Assembly: GCF_000564855.1 (NCBI RefSeq)
Contig: NZ_AYXG01000020.1
Location: forward strand, 43,011-107,010
DNA length: 64,000 nucleotides
Direction: 5' to 3'
Origin: Actinokineospora spheciospongiae
GTDB lineage: Bacteria > Actinomycetota > Actinomycetes > Mycobacteriales > Pseudonocardiaceae
A program made the position numbers and the translations under genes. Of this stretch, positions 55,384 through 63,890 are shown one piece after another; position 1 is the stretch's first letter; the number at the start of each line of letters is the position of its first letter. The notes beneath the pieces are model-generated. The model did no database searches, was not told the origin of the DNA, and saw only the letters and a program-made list of their open reading frames with translations.

Positions 55384-55804
55384 CCGGATTTCGGGGTGGC
55401 CGGGTGGCGCAGGGAAAAGAATGCCGCCCATATCGGGAAACCACTCGTTCCCAGAAGTGCGCGCGCCCGGCACAACGCGACGCGCGAAGGCGCCGTTTTC
55501 GCGGGCGAACACAACGCGGTACGGCATACGGCGTCGGTTGGGGGGCCGCATGGCGGATATCCAGGTATCGCGATTGCCGACTATGATCAGGATCGGCGCT
55601 TGGCCGGAAAATTCCCTCGCCGCCACAGGTGGGTGCTCGGCGATCGGAAGGCGGCGCGGCGATTCCCCGGGTGGTTCCTCGGTCCCCCTTCGGTGACCGG
55701 GGTGTGACGACTGGGGCCGCGAGGCGCGAATCCGCCTTGCGCGGTCCGAGGGGACGGCAAGCCCAGAACGAAGGCTTCTCATCTTGCGGCACGGAGGGGG
55801 TTCT
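55384..55804. other. Non-coding stretch before the LuxR-type regulator
   Basis: About 420 bases of lower G+C follow fkbH. Overlapping short frames here have no ribosome-binding site. The stretch probably carries the end of the biosynthetic operon and the promoter of the regulator unit that starts near 55805. I see no clear hairpin. Confidence 0.4.
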
Positions 55805-55990
55805 ATGTCGTGCGGTTCAATGACCGACGTCAAGCGGGTGGACCGGGTTGATGGCGTGCCCATCGGCAACAACACCGCCACGTTCCTCGCGGACGAATTG
55901 TCACAACGCCGATCCGGTTCCGTCGCGACGGCAGGCCCGCGTACCCGGCAGACGTCGATCGCGCACTTATCGACCGGACGGGAATTGTGA
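55805..55990 (+). CDS. Possible small protein coupled to the LuxR-type regulator
   Basis: A 61-codon frame, MSCGSMTDVKRVDRVDGVP onward, starts at an ATG preceded by GGAGGGGG at 5 bases. Its stop overlaps the GTG of the regulator (GTGA). The strong ribosome-binding site and the overlap support translation, perhaps as a leader that couples expression of the regulator. I do not recognise a family, and the composition is only weakly coding. Confidence 0.35.
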   Translation: MSCGSMTDVKRVDRVDGVPIGNNTATFLADELSQRRSGSVATAGPRTRQTSIAHLSTGREL

Positions 55991-57615
55991 TCGGGGGTTT
56001 GGAGTTCGGCGGCGCCCCGTCGTCCCGTTCAGCCGTGGCCACCGGTTCAGCACCCCCGGGGGACTCGGGGGGCGGTGGCGTCGACACGGCGCCGCGGAGG
56101 GGTCGGCTGTTCCCCGGGGAACAGCGCCTGCCCACCCCGTCGGACCTGGGCCTGGCAGGCGCACCGGCGACGTCGACGCCCCACCCCCGGGGGAGCGGCT
56201 CGACCGACGTGGTCGCGGCCGAGGTGTTGGTGCGGCGGGGCCTGTACCAGGACGCGGGCGCGGTGCTGCCCCGTCAACCACCGGACAACGCCCCGGTGGC
56301 GCGCCGCACCCGTTGGGCGGTGACCGCGGCGGCCATCCACTACTGGGGAGCGGGCGACGTCGAGGCCGCGTGCCGGGTGCTGGGCGACGTCGGCGGTCCG
56401 GTGGCCGAGGGGCACCGCGCGGGTTTCCTGCTGCTGGACGGCTGTCCCCGCGCGGCGCTGGCCGCGGGCGAGAAGGTCCTGTGCGACCGGCGGGTGCCCG
56501 ACGAGGCGATCCCGCCCGCGGTGACCACCGTGGTCGTCGCCGCCAGCCTCGTCGGTCGGTTCGACCGGGCCATGGCGGCCATCGACCGGGCACGACCGGC
56601 CCGGCTCGGGTTCGCCGAGCTCGACTACGTCCACTGCTTCGCGCTGCTGGTGGCGGGCCGGGTGCAGCAGGCGCGCCGGATGGCCGAGGACGGGCACCGC
56701 GACGCGGTGGCCGCCGGGAACGTCGCAGCGGCCGCGGGTTGGCTGACGCTGCGCGGCCAGGTCGCCAAGGCGCGCGGCGACCTGGCTACCGCGATCGTCG
56801 ACCTGAAGACCGCTTCGCGCCTGCTCGAGGGCTACGGCATGCGCCTCGTGCTGGCGCAGTGCCTGGCCGACCTCGCCGCGGCCCGCGCCGTGTTCGGCGA
56901 CCGGGACGGGGCGCGGCAGACCCTGCGGCTCACCGCCGACTGGGCACCCGCGAGCCGCCTGTTCACCCCGTGGTTCACCCTGAGCCAGGCGTGGAGCACG
57001 GCCGCGGGCGGGGACACCACCCTCGCGGCCAGGCAGGCGGGCGCCGCGGCCGACCGCGCCATGGCCTCGGGCCAGTACGCCGTCGAGGCCGTGGCCCGCT
57101 ACGACGTGGCCCGCCTCGGCAACCCCAACGCCGCGCAGCACCGCCTCGCCGCGCTGGCGGGCGTGGTGCAGGGCCCGGTCGTGCCCGCCATGGCCGACGC
57201 CGCGGCCGCGCTGGCCCGCTCCGCCCCCGGGGCCCTGGACGCCGCCACGGCGAGGTTCACCGAACTCGGGATGGACCTGCTCGCCACGGAGACCGCCACC
57301 GCCTCGGACGCGCTGCGCCGCGCCGCGGCTCCCCCCGGGGCAGCCGCGTGCCCGAACGCGACGACGCCGCTGCTGCGGCTCACCGCCCCGCTGGTCGAGC
57401 TCACCGGCCGCGAGCGCGACGTCGCGCTGCTGGCCGCGGGCGGGCTCACCAGCCCCACCATCGGCCACCGGCTGCGGCTGTCCGCCCGCACCGTCGACAA
57501 CTACCTGAGCCGCGCCTACCAGAAGCTCGGGGTGACCAGCCGCCGCGACCTGGCCCCGCTGGTCATCGGCGGCCAGCCACCACCACCGATCCACGCCAGA
57601 GGAGAACACCGATGA
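55987..57615 (+). CDS. LuxR-type transcriptional regulator with TPR-like region
   Basis: This protein of about 542 residues has a low-complexity N-terminal 65 residues, a helical TPR-like middle (about 70-440) and a C-terminal LuxR helix-turn-helix (LTGRERDVALLAAGGLTSPTIGHRLRLSARTVDNYLSRAYQKLGV, from about 472). It resembles the C-terminal half of LAL regulators without the P-loop ATPase. It lies inside the methoxymalonyl set, between fkbH and the methyltransferases, and its stop overlaps the next start (ATGA), so it is co-expressed with them. A pathway-specific activator role is likely. The GTG at 55987 is the first usable start in frame, with only a modest GGGAA site, so coupling to the small frame before it is plausible. 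Confidence 0.8.
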   Translation: MIGGLEFGGAPSSRSAVATGSAPPGDSGGGGVDTAPRRGRLFPGEQRLPTPSDLGLAGAPATSTPHPRGSGSTDVVAAEVLVRRGLYQDAGAVLPRQPPDNAPVARRTRWAVTAAAIHYWGAGDVEAACRVLGDVGGPVAEGHRAGFLLLDGCPRAALAAGEKVLCDRRVPDEAIPPAVTTVVVAASLVGRFDRAMAAIDRARPARLGFAELDYVHCFALLVAGRVQQARRMAEDGHRDAVAAGNVAAAAGWLTLRGQVAKARGDLATAIVDLKTASRLLEGYGMRLVLAQCLADLAAARAVFGDRDGARQTLRLTADWAPASRLFTPWFTLSQAWSTAAGGDTTLAARQAGAAADRAMASGQYAVEAVARYDVARLGNPNAAQHRLAALAGVVQGPVVPAMADAAAALARSAPGALDAATARFTELGMDLLATETATASDALRRAAAPPGAAACPNATTPLLRLTAPLVELTGRERDVALLAAGGLTSPTIGHRLRLSARTVDNYLSRAYQKLGVTSRRDLAPLVIGGQPPPPIHARGEHR

Positions 57616-58427
57616 CCGCCATGAGCGACCTCGACAAGATCACGGCCAACCAGGAGGGCTTCAACCTGCGGGCGCGGGCGCACCTGAATTCCTCGTACTA
57701 CGACGTGGAGAGGTTCAAGCAGGGCCACAACATGCTGCGCAAGCTGGAGCAGGAGGAACTGGGCGACGTCCGCGGCCGGTCCCTGCTGGAGCTGCAGTGC
57801 CACATCGGTGTCAACTCGATGTCGCTGGCCCGCATGGGCGCGCGGGTGACCGGGACCGACATCTCCGACGAGGCGATCGACATCGCCCGCGGCCTCGCCG
57901 AGGACCTCGACGTCGACGCCAAGTTCGTCCAGGCCAACCTCTACGACCTGCCCACGGTGCTCGACGGCGAGTTCGACATGGTGTTCACCGGCTACGGCAC
58001 CCTCTCGTTCCTGCCGGACATCCCCCGCTGGGCCGAGGTGGTGGCGCGGTTCCTCAAGCCCGGCGGCACCGTCACGATCGTGGAGATCCACCCGATCCTC
58101 AACCTCTTCGACGTCGCCGACGGGCAACTGCGGGTCGTCCGCTCCCTGTTCCAGTCCCGCCAGGTCCACCACGAGATGGACAAGAGCTACGCGGACAGGA
58201 TCGCCGACGAGGTGGAGGTGGAGAAGCACTCCATCTACGGCTGGCGGTGGACCGTGGAGGAGGTGGTGAACGCCCTCATCGGCGCGGGCCTGACCATCGA
58301 ACGCCTCCGCGAGGTCCCGTACGACGCGCGCCAGCGGCTCCCGCTGATGGAGCCCGACGGCGACCACAACTGGCGAATCCCGGGTGACCCGATCCCGCTG
58401 TCGTTCGCCTGCGTCGCCAGGAAGTGA
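57612..58427 (+). CDS. SAM-dependent methyltransferase (class I)
   Basis: This 271-residue methyltransferase has SAM motif [29 protein letters not shown] near 58, the acidic loop TDISDEAI, post-motif strand [16 protein letters not shown], and [15 protein letters not shown]. The first 50 residues ([22 protein letters not shown]) form a cap helix. Relatives are small-molecule C-, N- or O-methyltransferases, and the acceptor here is unknown. It overlaps the regulator gene (ATGA) and is followed after 7 bases by the FkbG-type O-methyltransferase. It is probably a tailoring enzyme of the hybrid product, distinct from extender-unit methylation. Confidence 0.85.
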   Translation: MTAMSDLDKITANQEGFNLRARAHLNSSYYDVERFKQGHNMLRKLEQEELGDVRGRSLLELQCHIGVNSMSLARMGARVTGTDISDEAIDIARGLAEDLDVDAKFVQANLYDLPTVLDGEFDMVFTGYGTLSFLPDIPRWAEVVARFLKPGGTVTIVEIHPILNLFDVADGQLRVVRSLFQSRQVHHEMDKSYADRIADEVEVEKHSIYGWRWTVEEVVNALIGAGLTIERLREVPYDARQRLPLMEPDGDHNWRIPGDPIPLSFACVARK

Positions 58428-58434
58428 GCCGCGC

Positions 58435-59097
58435 ATGGCAGCCCAGATAGTCGCGACGGAGGAGATCCGCGAGTACGTCCGAGCCGTGTCCCTGCGGGAG
58501 GACCCGCTCCTGGCCGAGCTCAGGGAGGTGACCGCGGGGCTGCCGGGCGGCTCGGCCCTGCAGGTGATGGCCGAGGAGGGGCAGTTGCTGGCGCTCCTGG
58601 TGGGCCTGTCCGGCGCCGGGTCGGTGCTGGAGATCGGCACCTTCACCGGCTACAGCACGCTGTGCATGGCCCGCGCCCTCCCCCCGGGCGGGGTGCTCGT
58701 CACCCTGGACGTGGACGGCCGCTGGCCCGCGATCGGCACCGACTACTGGGAACGGGCAGGAGTCGCCGACCGCATCGAAGTCCGCATCGGCGACGCCACC
58801 CGAACCCTCACCACCCTCACCGAAGAACGGGGCCCCGCCAGTTTCGACTTCATCTTCATCGACGCGGACAAGACCAACTACGGCGCGTACTACGAGGCAG
58901 CACTCGCACTGGCCCGACCGAACGCGTTGATCGTCATAGACAACACGCTCTTCTTCGGCCGCGTGGTGGACCCGTCCAACCAGGACCCGGACACCACAGC
59001 GATCCGCGCGCTCAACGCGTCACTGCGCGAAGACCCGCGGGTGGACGTCTCACTGCTCACAATGGCCGACGGAATCACGCTCGTCCGCAAGAAGTAG
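58435..59097 (+). CDS. fkbG: O-methyltransferase, FkbG type (hydroxymalonyl-ACP O-methylation)
   Basis: This 220-residue protein belongs to the caffeoyl-CoA O-methyltransferase-like family: SAM motif [20 protein letters not shown] near 63-82, metal-binding [13 protein letters not shown], and DNTLFFGRV. FkbG-type members methylate the hydroxyl of hydroxymalonyl-ACP, completing methoxymalonyl-ACP, and all other genes of that set are present a few kilobases upstream. The ATG at 58435 follows AGGAAG. A strong hairpin lies 39 bases after the stop, so this is the last gene of the biosynthetic run. Confidence 0.85.
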   Translation: MAAQIVATEEIREYVRAVSLREDPLLAELREVTAGLPGGSALQVMAEEGQLLALLVGLSGAGSVLEIGTFTGYSTLCMARALPPGGVLVTLDVDGRWPAIGTDYWERAGVADRIEVRIGDATRTLTTLTEERGPASFDFIFIDADKTNYGAYYEAALALARPNALIVIDNTLFFGRVVDPSNQDPDTTAIRALNASLREDPRVDVSLLTMADGITLVRKK

Positions 59098-59135
59098 CCG
59101 CCAGGCCGCGTTCCAGGTGTGGTGGTTCCCGGAAT

Positions 59136-59189
59136 GGCACGAGGTCTCCGGTATTCGGGTCGCAACCGGAATACCGGAGACCTCGTGCC
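59136..59189. terminator. Strong bidirectional-type hairpin at the end of the biosynthetic locus
   Basis: Perfect 21-base arms at 59136-59156 (ggcacgaggtctccggtatt...) and 59169-59189 enclose a 12-base loop. The element sits between the convergent stops of the O-methyltransferase gene and the DUF72 gene and probably ends transcription from both sides. Confidence 0.8.
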
Positions 59190-59295
59190 CAGAGCACGTC
59201 CTCCGGGTGCGGTCCCCGCGCACGGCGAGCGCCGAGGCCCCCGCACCTGTGCTGGTCCGCGCCTGCCCCTGTGGTCCGCTCTGCCGCGCCACCAC

Positions 59296-60147
59296 TCAGA
59301 ACAGGGTCGCGGGCTCAACGGGCTCGGGCTCGGGCAGCGCGTCGAGCCCGGGCACGAGCGCCCGCACGTCGTCGTGGAACCGCCGGGCGAGCGCGGGCGC
59401 GTCGTCGTTGTCGGGGGTGTGCAGGAAAACCGTCGGCGACCGACCCTCGCGCAGCCACTCGGCGACCACCCCGGCCCACGGCCGCCACCCCGCGACCGTC
59501 TCCTCGACCGAGTCCCGCCCCAGGTACCGGACGACCGGCTGATCGGTCAGCGCCCGCGTCCGCCGAGGCAACCGCGGCTTCCTGGCCCAAGCCTCCCGCT
59601 CGGCCTCACTGGTCGGCGGACTCTGGAAGAAAACCGTGGTGTCGAACGGCACCCACTCGGCACCCGCGCCCGCGAGCACCCCCTCCAACAACGACGTCGA
59701 ACCCGCGTCGCCGAAGAACCCGGCATGACGCACCTCCACGGCCCGCCTGAGATCGGCGGGAAGCCTGCGCAGAAACCGACCGAGGACATCGACGTCCGAG
59801 GGCCCGAACGAGCCGGGCAACTGGGTCCACAGGACCGCCCGCTCCCCGAGGGGTTCGATCGCCTCCAGGAACGCCCGCATCTCAGCCTCGACCCCGACCA
59901 GTCGGCGCTCGTGCGTGACGACCTTGGGCAACTTGACCACGAACCGGAAGCCCGCACTGGTCTGCTGCGCCCAGGTCTCGACGGTCTTCCGAGCGGGGGT
60001 CGCGTAGAAGGTGGTGTTGCCCTCAACGGCGTTGCACCACCCCGCATAGGCCCGCAACCGCTCCTTGGCGGGCAGCGACTGCGGCAGGAACCGCCCGGCC
60101 CACGCCTTGTGGGTCCACATCGCGCAGCCGACGTGAAGACGTGCCAC
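59296..60147 (-). CDS. DUF72-family protein
   Basis: This protein of about 283 residues has the DUF72 (YecE-like) TIM-barrel pattern: LHVGCAMWTHKAWAGRFLP at the start, the AVEGNTTFYATP strand, FRFVVKLPKVVTHERRL, LWTQLPGSFGPSDVDVLGRFLRRLP and VEVRHAGFF. The biochemical role of the family is not established. The GTG at 60147 follows GGGGAG. It is divergent from the NB-ARC-TPR gene and convergent on the biosynthetic locus, and is probably not part of it. Confidence 0.85.
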   Translation of the reverse strand: MARLHVGCAMWTHKAWAGRFLPQSLPAKERLRAYAGWCNAVEGNTTFYATPARKTVETWAQQTSAGFRFVVKLPKVVTHERRLVGVEAEMRAFLEAIEPLGERAVLWTQLPGSFGPSDVDVLGRFLRRLPADLRRAVEVRHAGFFGDAGSTSLLEGVLAGAGAEWVPFDTTVFFQSPPTSEAEREAWARKPRLPRRTRALTDQPVVRYLGRDSVEETVAGWRPWAGVVAEWLREGRSPTVFLHTPDNDDAPALARRFHDDVRALVPGLDALPEPEPVEPATLF

Positions 60148-60470
60148 TCCGTCAACTCCCCTCAAAAGTGAGTGGAGACAGCTTGCCACCAGTCCGGTGG
60201 TGGGCGAACACCCGCTCGTGCCACGGAGGCCGGAACGCGGGAAGTGTCAACCGATCAGGAAAGTCCGGTCGGCTCCTCAACCGCCTCCAATCTGTTCCCG
60301 GGGCAGCGCGCCGTTCTGCGCTCAGCCCCGCTGCCCCCGATCGGGTTGAGGTTTCCATGACGGGCTTCGCGACCAATCTGGCCACGTTTGCATTCTTTTG
60401 GTATCCGAGCCACGTGCTGGGTTTCTCTCGTATCGTGGTCATCCAGGCGCCGGCGGCCGGGGGGCATGCG
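60148..60470. other. Divergent promoter region
   Basis: About 320 bases lie between the DUF72 gene and the NB-ARC-TPR gene. The right half (about 60350-60450) is lower in G+C and likely holds the promoter of the latter. An open frame crosses it but lacks a site and family features. Confidence 0.4.
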
Positions 60471-62633
60471 ATGACGGGGCACGATCGGTTCGGCGAGGTC
60501 GGTGGGGCCGCGCCCGAGGTGGGACCGCCCCTGGTGGCTCGCGAGGTGCGGAACGCGGTGTCAGGCCAGGCGGACTCGGTGGTCCAGGCCGCTTCGATCG
60601 GCGCCGTCACGATCAATCCCCCCGCCGACGGGCTGCGGCCGGTGCCGCAGCAGTTGCCCGCGGCACCATCCGGGTTCGTCGGCCGTGCCGGGGAACTCGC
60701 CGAGTTGAGCGTGGTGGCGGACCGGGCTGCGGCGGGGATCGTCGTCGTCTCGGCGCTGGGCGGGTCAGGTGGCATCGGCAAGACCTGGCTGGCCTTGCAG
60801 TGGGCGCACACCCACCGCGACCGGTTCCCGGACGGGCAGTTGTTCGTCGACCTGCAGGGATTCTCCCCCGCGGGTCGGCCGATGCCGCCCGCCGTGGCGG
60901 TCCGGGGGTTCCTCGACGCCCTGGGCGTCGACACGGCCCGCGTCCCCGCCGATCTGCACGCCCAGGTCGCCCTCTACCGAAGCCTGGTCGCGGGCCGCCG
61001 AATGCTGATCATCCTCGACAACGCGGCCGCCACCGACCAGGTGCTCCCACTCCTCCCCGGCGACACCGGTTGCACCCTGCTGGTGACCAGTCGACGCCGC
61101 CTGCCCGGTCTGGTCACGGCGCACGGCGCCAACCCGATCCACCTCGACGTCCTCGCCCCGCCGGAGGCACGCGCACTGCTCATCGGCGCGCTGGGGGCCG
61201 CCCGCGCCGCCGCCGACCCCGCGGCGGTCGACACCCTGCTCGACCTCTGCGCCGGGTTCCCCCTGGCGTTGGCCATCGTGGCCGCCCGCAGTCGAACCTC
61301 CCCCGAGCACTCCCTGCGCGCCCTGGCCTCGGAGTTGCGCGACACAGCCGCCGACCTGGACGCCTTCGACACCGGGGATTCCGGGGCCAGCCTCCCCGCG
61401 GTGCTGTCCTGGTCCCTGCACGCCCTCCAGCCCCGACAACGCCAGGCGTTCGGGCTCCTGGGGGCAGCACCAGGACCTGACACCGGCCTGGCCGCCGCCG
61501 CGAGCCTCCTGGGCACGCCGTTGGCACAAGCCCGGCGAACGCTCACCGACCTGCAGGACGCATCCCTGCTGGACCGCGACTCCGACGGCCGCTGGCGGAT
61601 GCACGACCTCGTGCGCGCCTACGCCACCCGCACCGCCCACGACCTACCGGAGCACACCCGTCAGGCAGCGCTGCAACGCGTGCTGGACCACTACACCCAC
61701 ACCGCCCACGCCGCCGACCGCCTCCTCTACCCCCACCGAGACCCACCCGGACTCGACCCACCCGTTCCCGGCGCCCACGCCCACCCACTGCCCGACGCCG
61801 CGGCGGCATCGGCCTGGTTCGACGGCGAACACGCGTGCCTGCTCGCCGCCCAGCGCACCGCCGACGCCCACCACCGGCACCACGGCGCCTGGCACCTGGC
61901 CTGGGCGCTGGACACCCACCACACCAGGCGCGGACACCGCCACGACCGACTCGCCGTCTGGCAAGCCGCAGCCCGCGCGGCCCCCGACCTCACCGCCCGC
62001 ATCATCACCCACCGCTACCTCGGTGACGCCCACGCCGAACTCGGCCACCACGAGGCAGGCCTCAACCACCTGAACCAAGCCCTCGCCCTCGCCCGACACC
62101 ACCCCGACCCGACCCACCTGCCGCACACCCACTACGGCCTCTCCTGGGCCTGGCAACAGCAGGGCGACAACCACCGGGCCCTGCACCACGCCCACCGCGC
62201 CCTGGAGGCGTTCCAGGCCCTCGGCAAACCGGTGTGGGAAGCAGCAGCGCGCAACGCGGTCGCCTGGCACACCGCCCGCCTGGGCAACCACACCACCGCC
62301 CGAGCCCACGGCCAAGAGGCCCTCAACCTCATACGAAGGCACCACGACGCGAACACCGAGGCGGAAATCCACGACAACCTCGGCTACATCGACCACCAAA
62401 CCGGCAACTTCCGCCAAGCCGTCGAGCACTACCAACACGCCCTCACCCTCTACCGAACCCTCGGCAACACCTACGAAACCGCCAACACCCTCAGCCGACT
62501 CGGCAGCTCCCAACTCACCCTCGGCCAACACCGACAAGCCCGCACCGCGTGGCAAGAAGCGGTCAAGCTCTACCAAGAACAAGGCCGAGACCCCGAAGCG
62601 ACCCGACTACGACAACAGCTCCACGACCTGTGA
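60471..62633 (+). CDS. STAND (NB-ARC) ATPase with C-terminal TPRs
   Basis: This protein of about 720 residues has a short N-terminal segment (REVRNAVSGQADSVVQAASIGAVTI) typical of actinobacterial NB-ARC-TPR proteins. The nucleotide-binding domain has Walker A GGSGGIGKTW near 97, Walker B RRMLIILDNA near 180 and LLVTSRRRLP as the sensor region. A winged-helix segment (MHDLVRAYATRTAHDL) and at least five TPR-like repeats to the end follow (YRTLGNTYETANTLSRLGSS). It lacks a SARP DNA-binding domain, so it may be a signalling switch or a conflict-type STAND protein rather than an AfsR regulator. The ATG at 60471 follows GGGGGG; earlier in-frame starts exist. The late TPR part is rich in CAC and ACC codons. 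Confidence 0.8.
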   Translation: MTGHDRFGEVGGAAPEVGPPLVAREVRNAVSGQADSVVQAASIGAVTINPPADGLRPVPQQLPAAPSGFVGRAGELAELSVVADRAAAGIVVVSALGGSGGIGKTWLALQWAHTHRDRFPDGQLFVDLQGFSPAGRPMPPAVAVRGFLDALGVDTARVPADLHAQVALYRSLVAGRRMLIILDNAAATDQVLPLLPGDTGCTLLVTSRRRLPGLVTAHGANPIHLDVLAPPEARALLIGALGAARAAADPAAVDTLLDLCAGFPLALAIVAARSRTSPEHSLRALASELRDTAADLDAFDTGDSGASLPAVLSWSLHALQPRQRQAFGLLGAAPGPDTGLAAAASLLGTPLAQARRTLTDLQDASLLDRDSDGRWRMHDLVRAYATRTAHDLPEHTRQAALQRVLDHYTHTAHAADRLLYPHRDPPGLDPPVPGAHAHPLPDAAAASAWFDGEHACLLAAQRTADAHHRHHGAWHLAWALDTHHTRRGHRHDRLAVWQAAARAAPDLTARIITHRYLGDAHAELGHHEAGLNHLNQALALARHHPDPTHLPHTHYGLSWAWQQQGDNHRALHHAHRALEAFQALGKPVWEAAARNAVAWHTARLGNHTTARAHGQEALNLIRRHHDANTEAEIHDNLGYIDHQTGNFRQAVEHYQHALTLYRTLGNTYETANTLSRLGSSQLTLGQHRQARTAWQEAVKLYQEQGRDPEATRLRQQLHDL

Positions 62634-62709
62634 TCTGGTCGCGCCCACAGCACACAGATGGCCGAGATGACGTCCGGCGTGGAACACGCTGAGAACCCCG
62701 CGTCGGGAG

Positions 62710-62850
62710 GACCGCTGGCTGCACGTGCTCACCGGGCCGCGCACCGAAGTCTGGGGCGCCCGCTATCCGGCGGTCATCAGGTTGTGGAAAAACGCCTGGG
62801 CCGAGTTCGTCCCATTCCCGGCCTTCGACCTCGCCGTCGGACGCGAGTAA
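62710..62850 (+). pseudogene. Remnant of an IS256-family (Mutator-type) transposase
   Basis: The frame ending at TAA 62848-62850 reads DRWLHVLTGPR and then YPAVIRLWKNAWAEFVPFPAFD. In IS256-type transposases the segments WLxVLTxLKNRG and YPAIxRLWxNAWxEFxPFLxFD are well conserved but lie far apart, so this is a short relic with the middle deleted and no catalytic DDE residues. No terminal inverted repeats were recognised. It marks past insertion-sequence activity downstream of the NB-ARC gene. Confidence 0.5.
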
Positions 62851-63140
62851 TTCCCTTTCAACCCAGAGCTACACCGCTCGTTCGGCAAATTTTCCCGATA
62901 TCGTCCCCAACCCACAGGGTCCGGCGGACCTGCTCCGGATCGAGCTGGGCGCGGAGTTGCCAGTCCGGGTGTGCTGTGGTCTTGGCACCGGGGTTACCTC
63001 GACCACGTCCAAGCCGCGGTCGAGGGCCGCCATCGGTTCCGGGGCGCGTTCGCTCACCACTCGGGCCTGCATCCGCAACCGTAGGCGTCGATGTGGCTGC
63101 TGCCACCCTCGGCGTGCGACCAGCGCCGCGCGCCCGCCCT

Positions 63141-63230
63141 TCAGGATGGCCCCGCCCATGGGGTGAGCAGATAGGCACCTGCGACGCCCGCGCCGAGCGC
63201 GGCGGTGAACTGCCTCCGGTTGGTGGTCAT
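63141..63230 (-). pseudogene. Truncated Tat-signal ORF
   Basis: The 29-residue frame MTTNRRQFTAALGAGVAGAY onward looks like the start of a twin-arginine exported protein (RRQF followed by a hydrophobic stretch). It stops right after the hydrophobic core, at TPWAGPS. The ATG overlaps the stop of the DUF6461-like gene (ATGA). Nothing downstream (62851-63140) reads as a mature domain in any one frame, so it is probably the relic of a secreted protein gene. Confidence 0.4.
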
Positions 63231-63868
63231 GGCTTTCCTGCACGGTCGTGCGGTCCAGGGGCGAACGTGTAGGGGTGGTTGCGGCTGGCAGTGGGCAGCG
63301 GGCCGGTGAACGCCTCGGCGTCCAACGCGATCCCGAGCTGCGCCGCCACCGCCGCCGCAGCCCGGCTGAACGCCTTGCCGTACGGCAGCGGTGCGGCGAA
63401 GTCGAGCACGCCCGCGGCGTCGAGCGCGGGGTCGAGGTGGTGCGGGTCGGTCCCTTCCCGTGTGTCGTGGCCCTCCCCGAGGGTGGTCGTGACAAGAGCA
63501 CCACCGGGGCCGGTCAACTTCAGCACGGGTGGTGTGGTCTCGAAGAAGAACATCGTCACGACATCGTGCTCGCGGGCCAGGTCGAGCTCGATCTGGTCGA
63601 GGTAGCCCTTGGCCTGCGAGACCTCAGCGGCCATCGTCCACCCACCCAGCTCGGCGACGCGAACCCAGAACGGCGGGACGTGCAGGCCGGGGAGACCGTG
63701 CTCGCGCAGCGCCTGCCGCAGGGTCCAGTCGACGGCCGTCGCCGGGTCGAGGTCGAAAGCGCGCAGCACGCGTTCACGGCTCGCCCCCTTGGCGAAGGTC
63801 AAGCACCCCCCGAAATCGAGCAGTGGTCCCAGCCAGTTCCAGTCAGCAAGCGCCTGCGCCCCGGTCAT
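63227..63868 (-). CDS. DUF6461-like protein
   Basis: This 213-residue protein, MTGAQALADWNWLGPLLDFGGCLTFAKG onward, matches the actinobacterial DUF6461 pattern, including WVRVAELGGWTMAAEV and the long C-terminal half with FDFAAPLPYGKAFSRAA-like segments. I know of no biochemical role. Its ATG at 63868, preceded by GAGGGAG, lies 22 bases after the stop of a gene that enters from the right edge. Small proteins placed just after large toxin-type genes are often immunity proteins, but this is inference. Confidence 0.6.
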   Translation of the reverse strand: MTGAQALADWNWLGPLLDFGGCLTFAKGASRERVLRAFDLDPATAVDWTLRQALREHGLPGLHVPPFWVRVAELGGWTMAAEVSQAKGYLDQIELDLAREHDVVTMFFFETTPPVLKLTGPGGALVTTTLGEGHDTREGTDPHHLDPALDAAGVLDFAAPLPYGKAFSRAAAAVAAQLGIALDAEAFTGPLPTASRNHPYTFAPGPHDRAGKP

Positions 63869-63890
63869 CGCGACTCCCTCGTCGTCGTGG

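Noticed and set aside
40104..59097. Caerulomycin/collismycin-type bipyridine pathway
   Set aside because: A Leu-type module and a luciferase-like oxygenase are shared themes, but the lysine-to-picolinate genes and the Cys module are absent and a methoxymalonyl set is present.
60471..62633. SARP-family (AfsR/DnrI) pathway activator
   Set aside because: NB-ARC and TPR parts are present, but no OmpR-like DNA-binding or BTAD region is visible.
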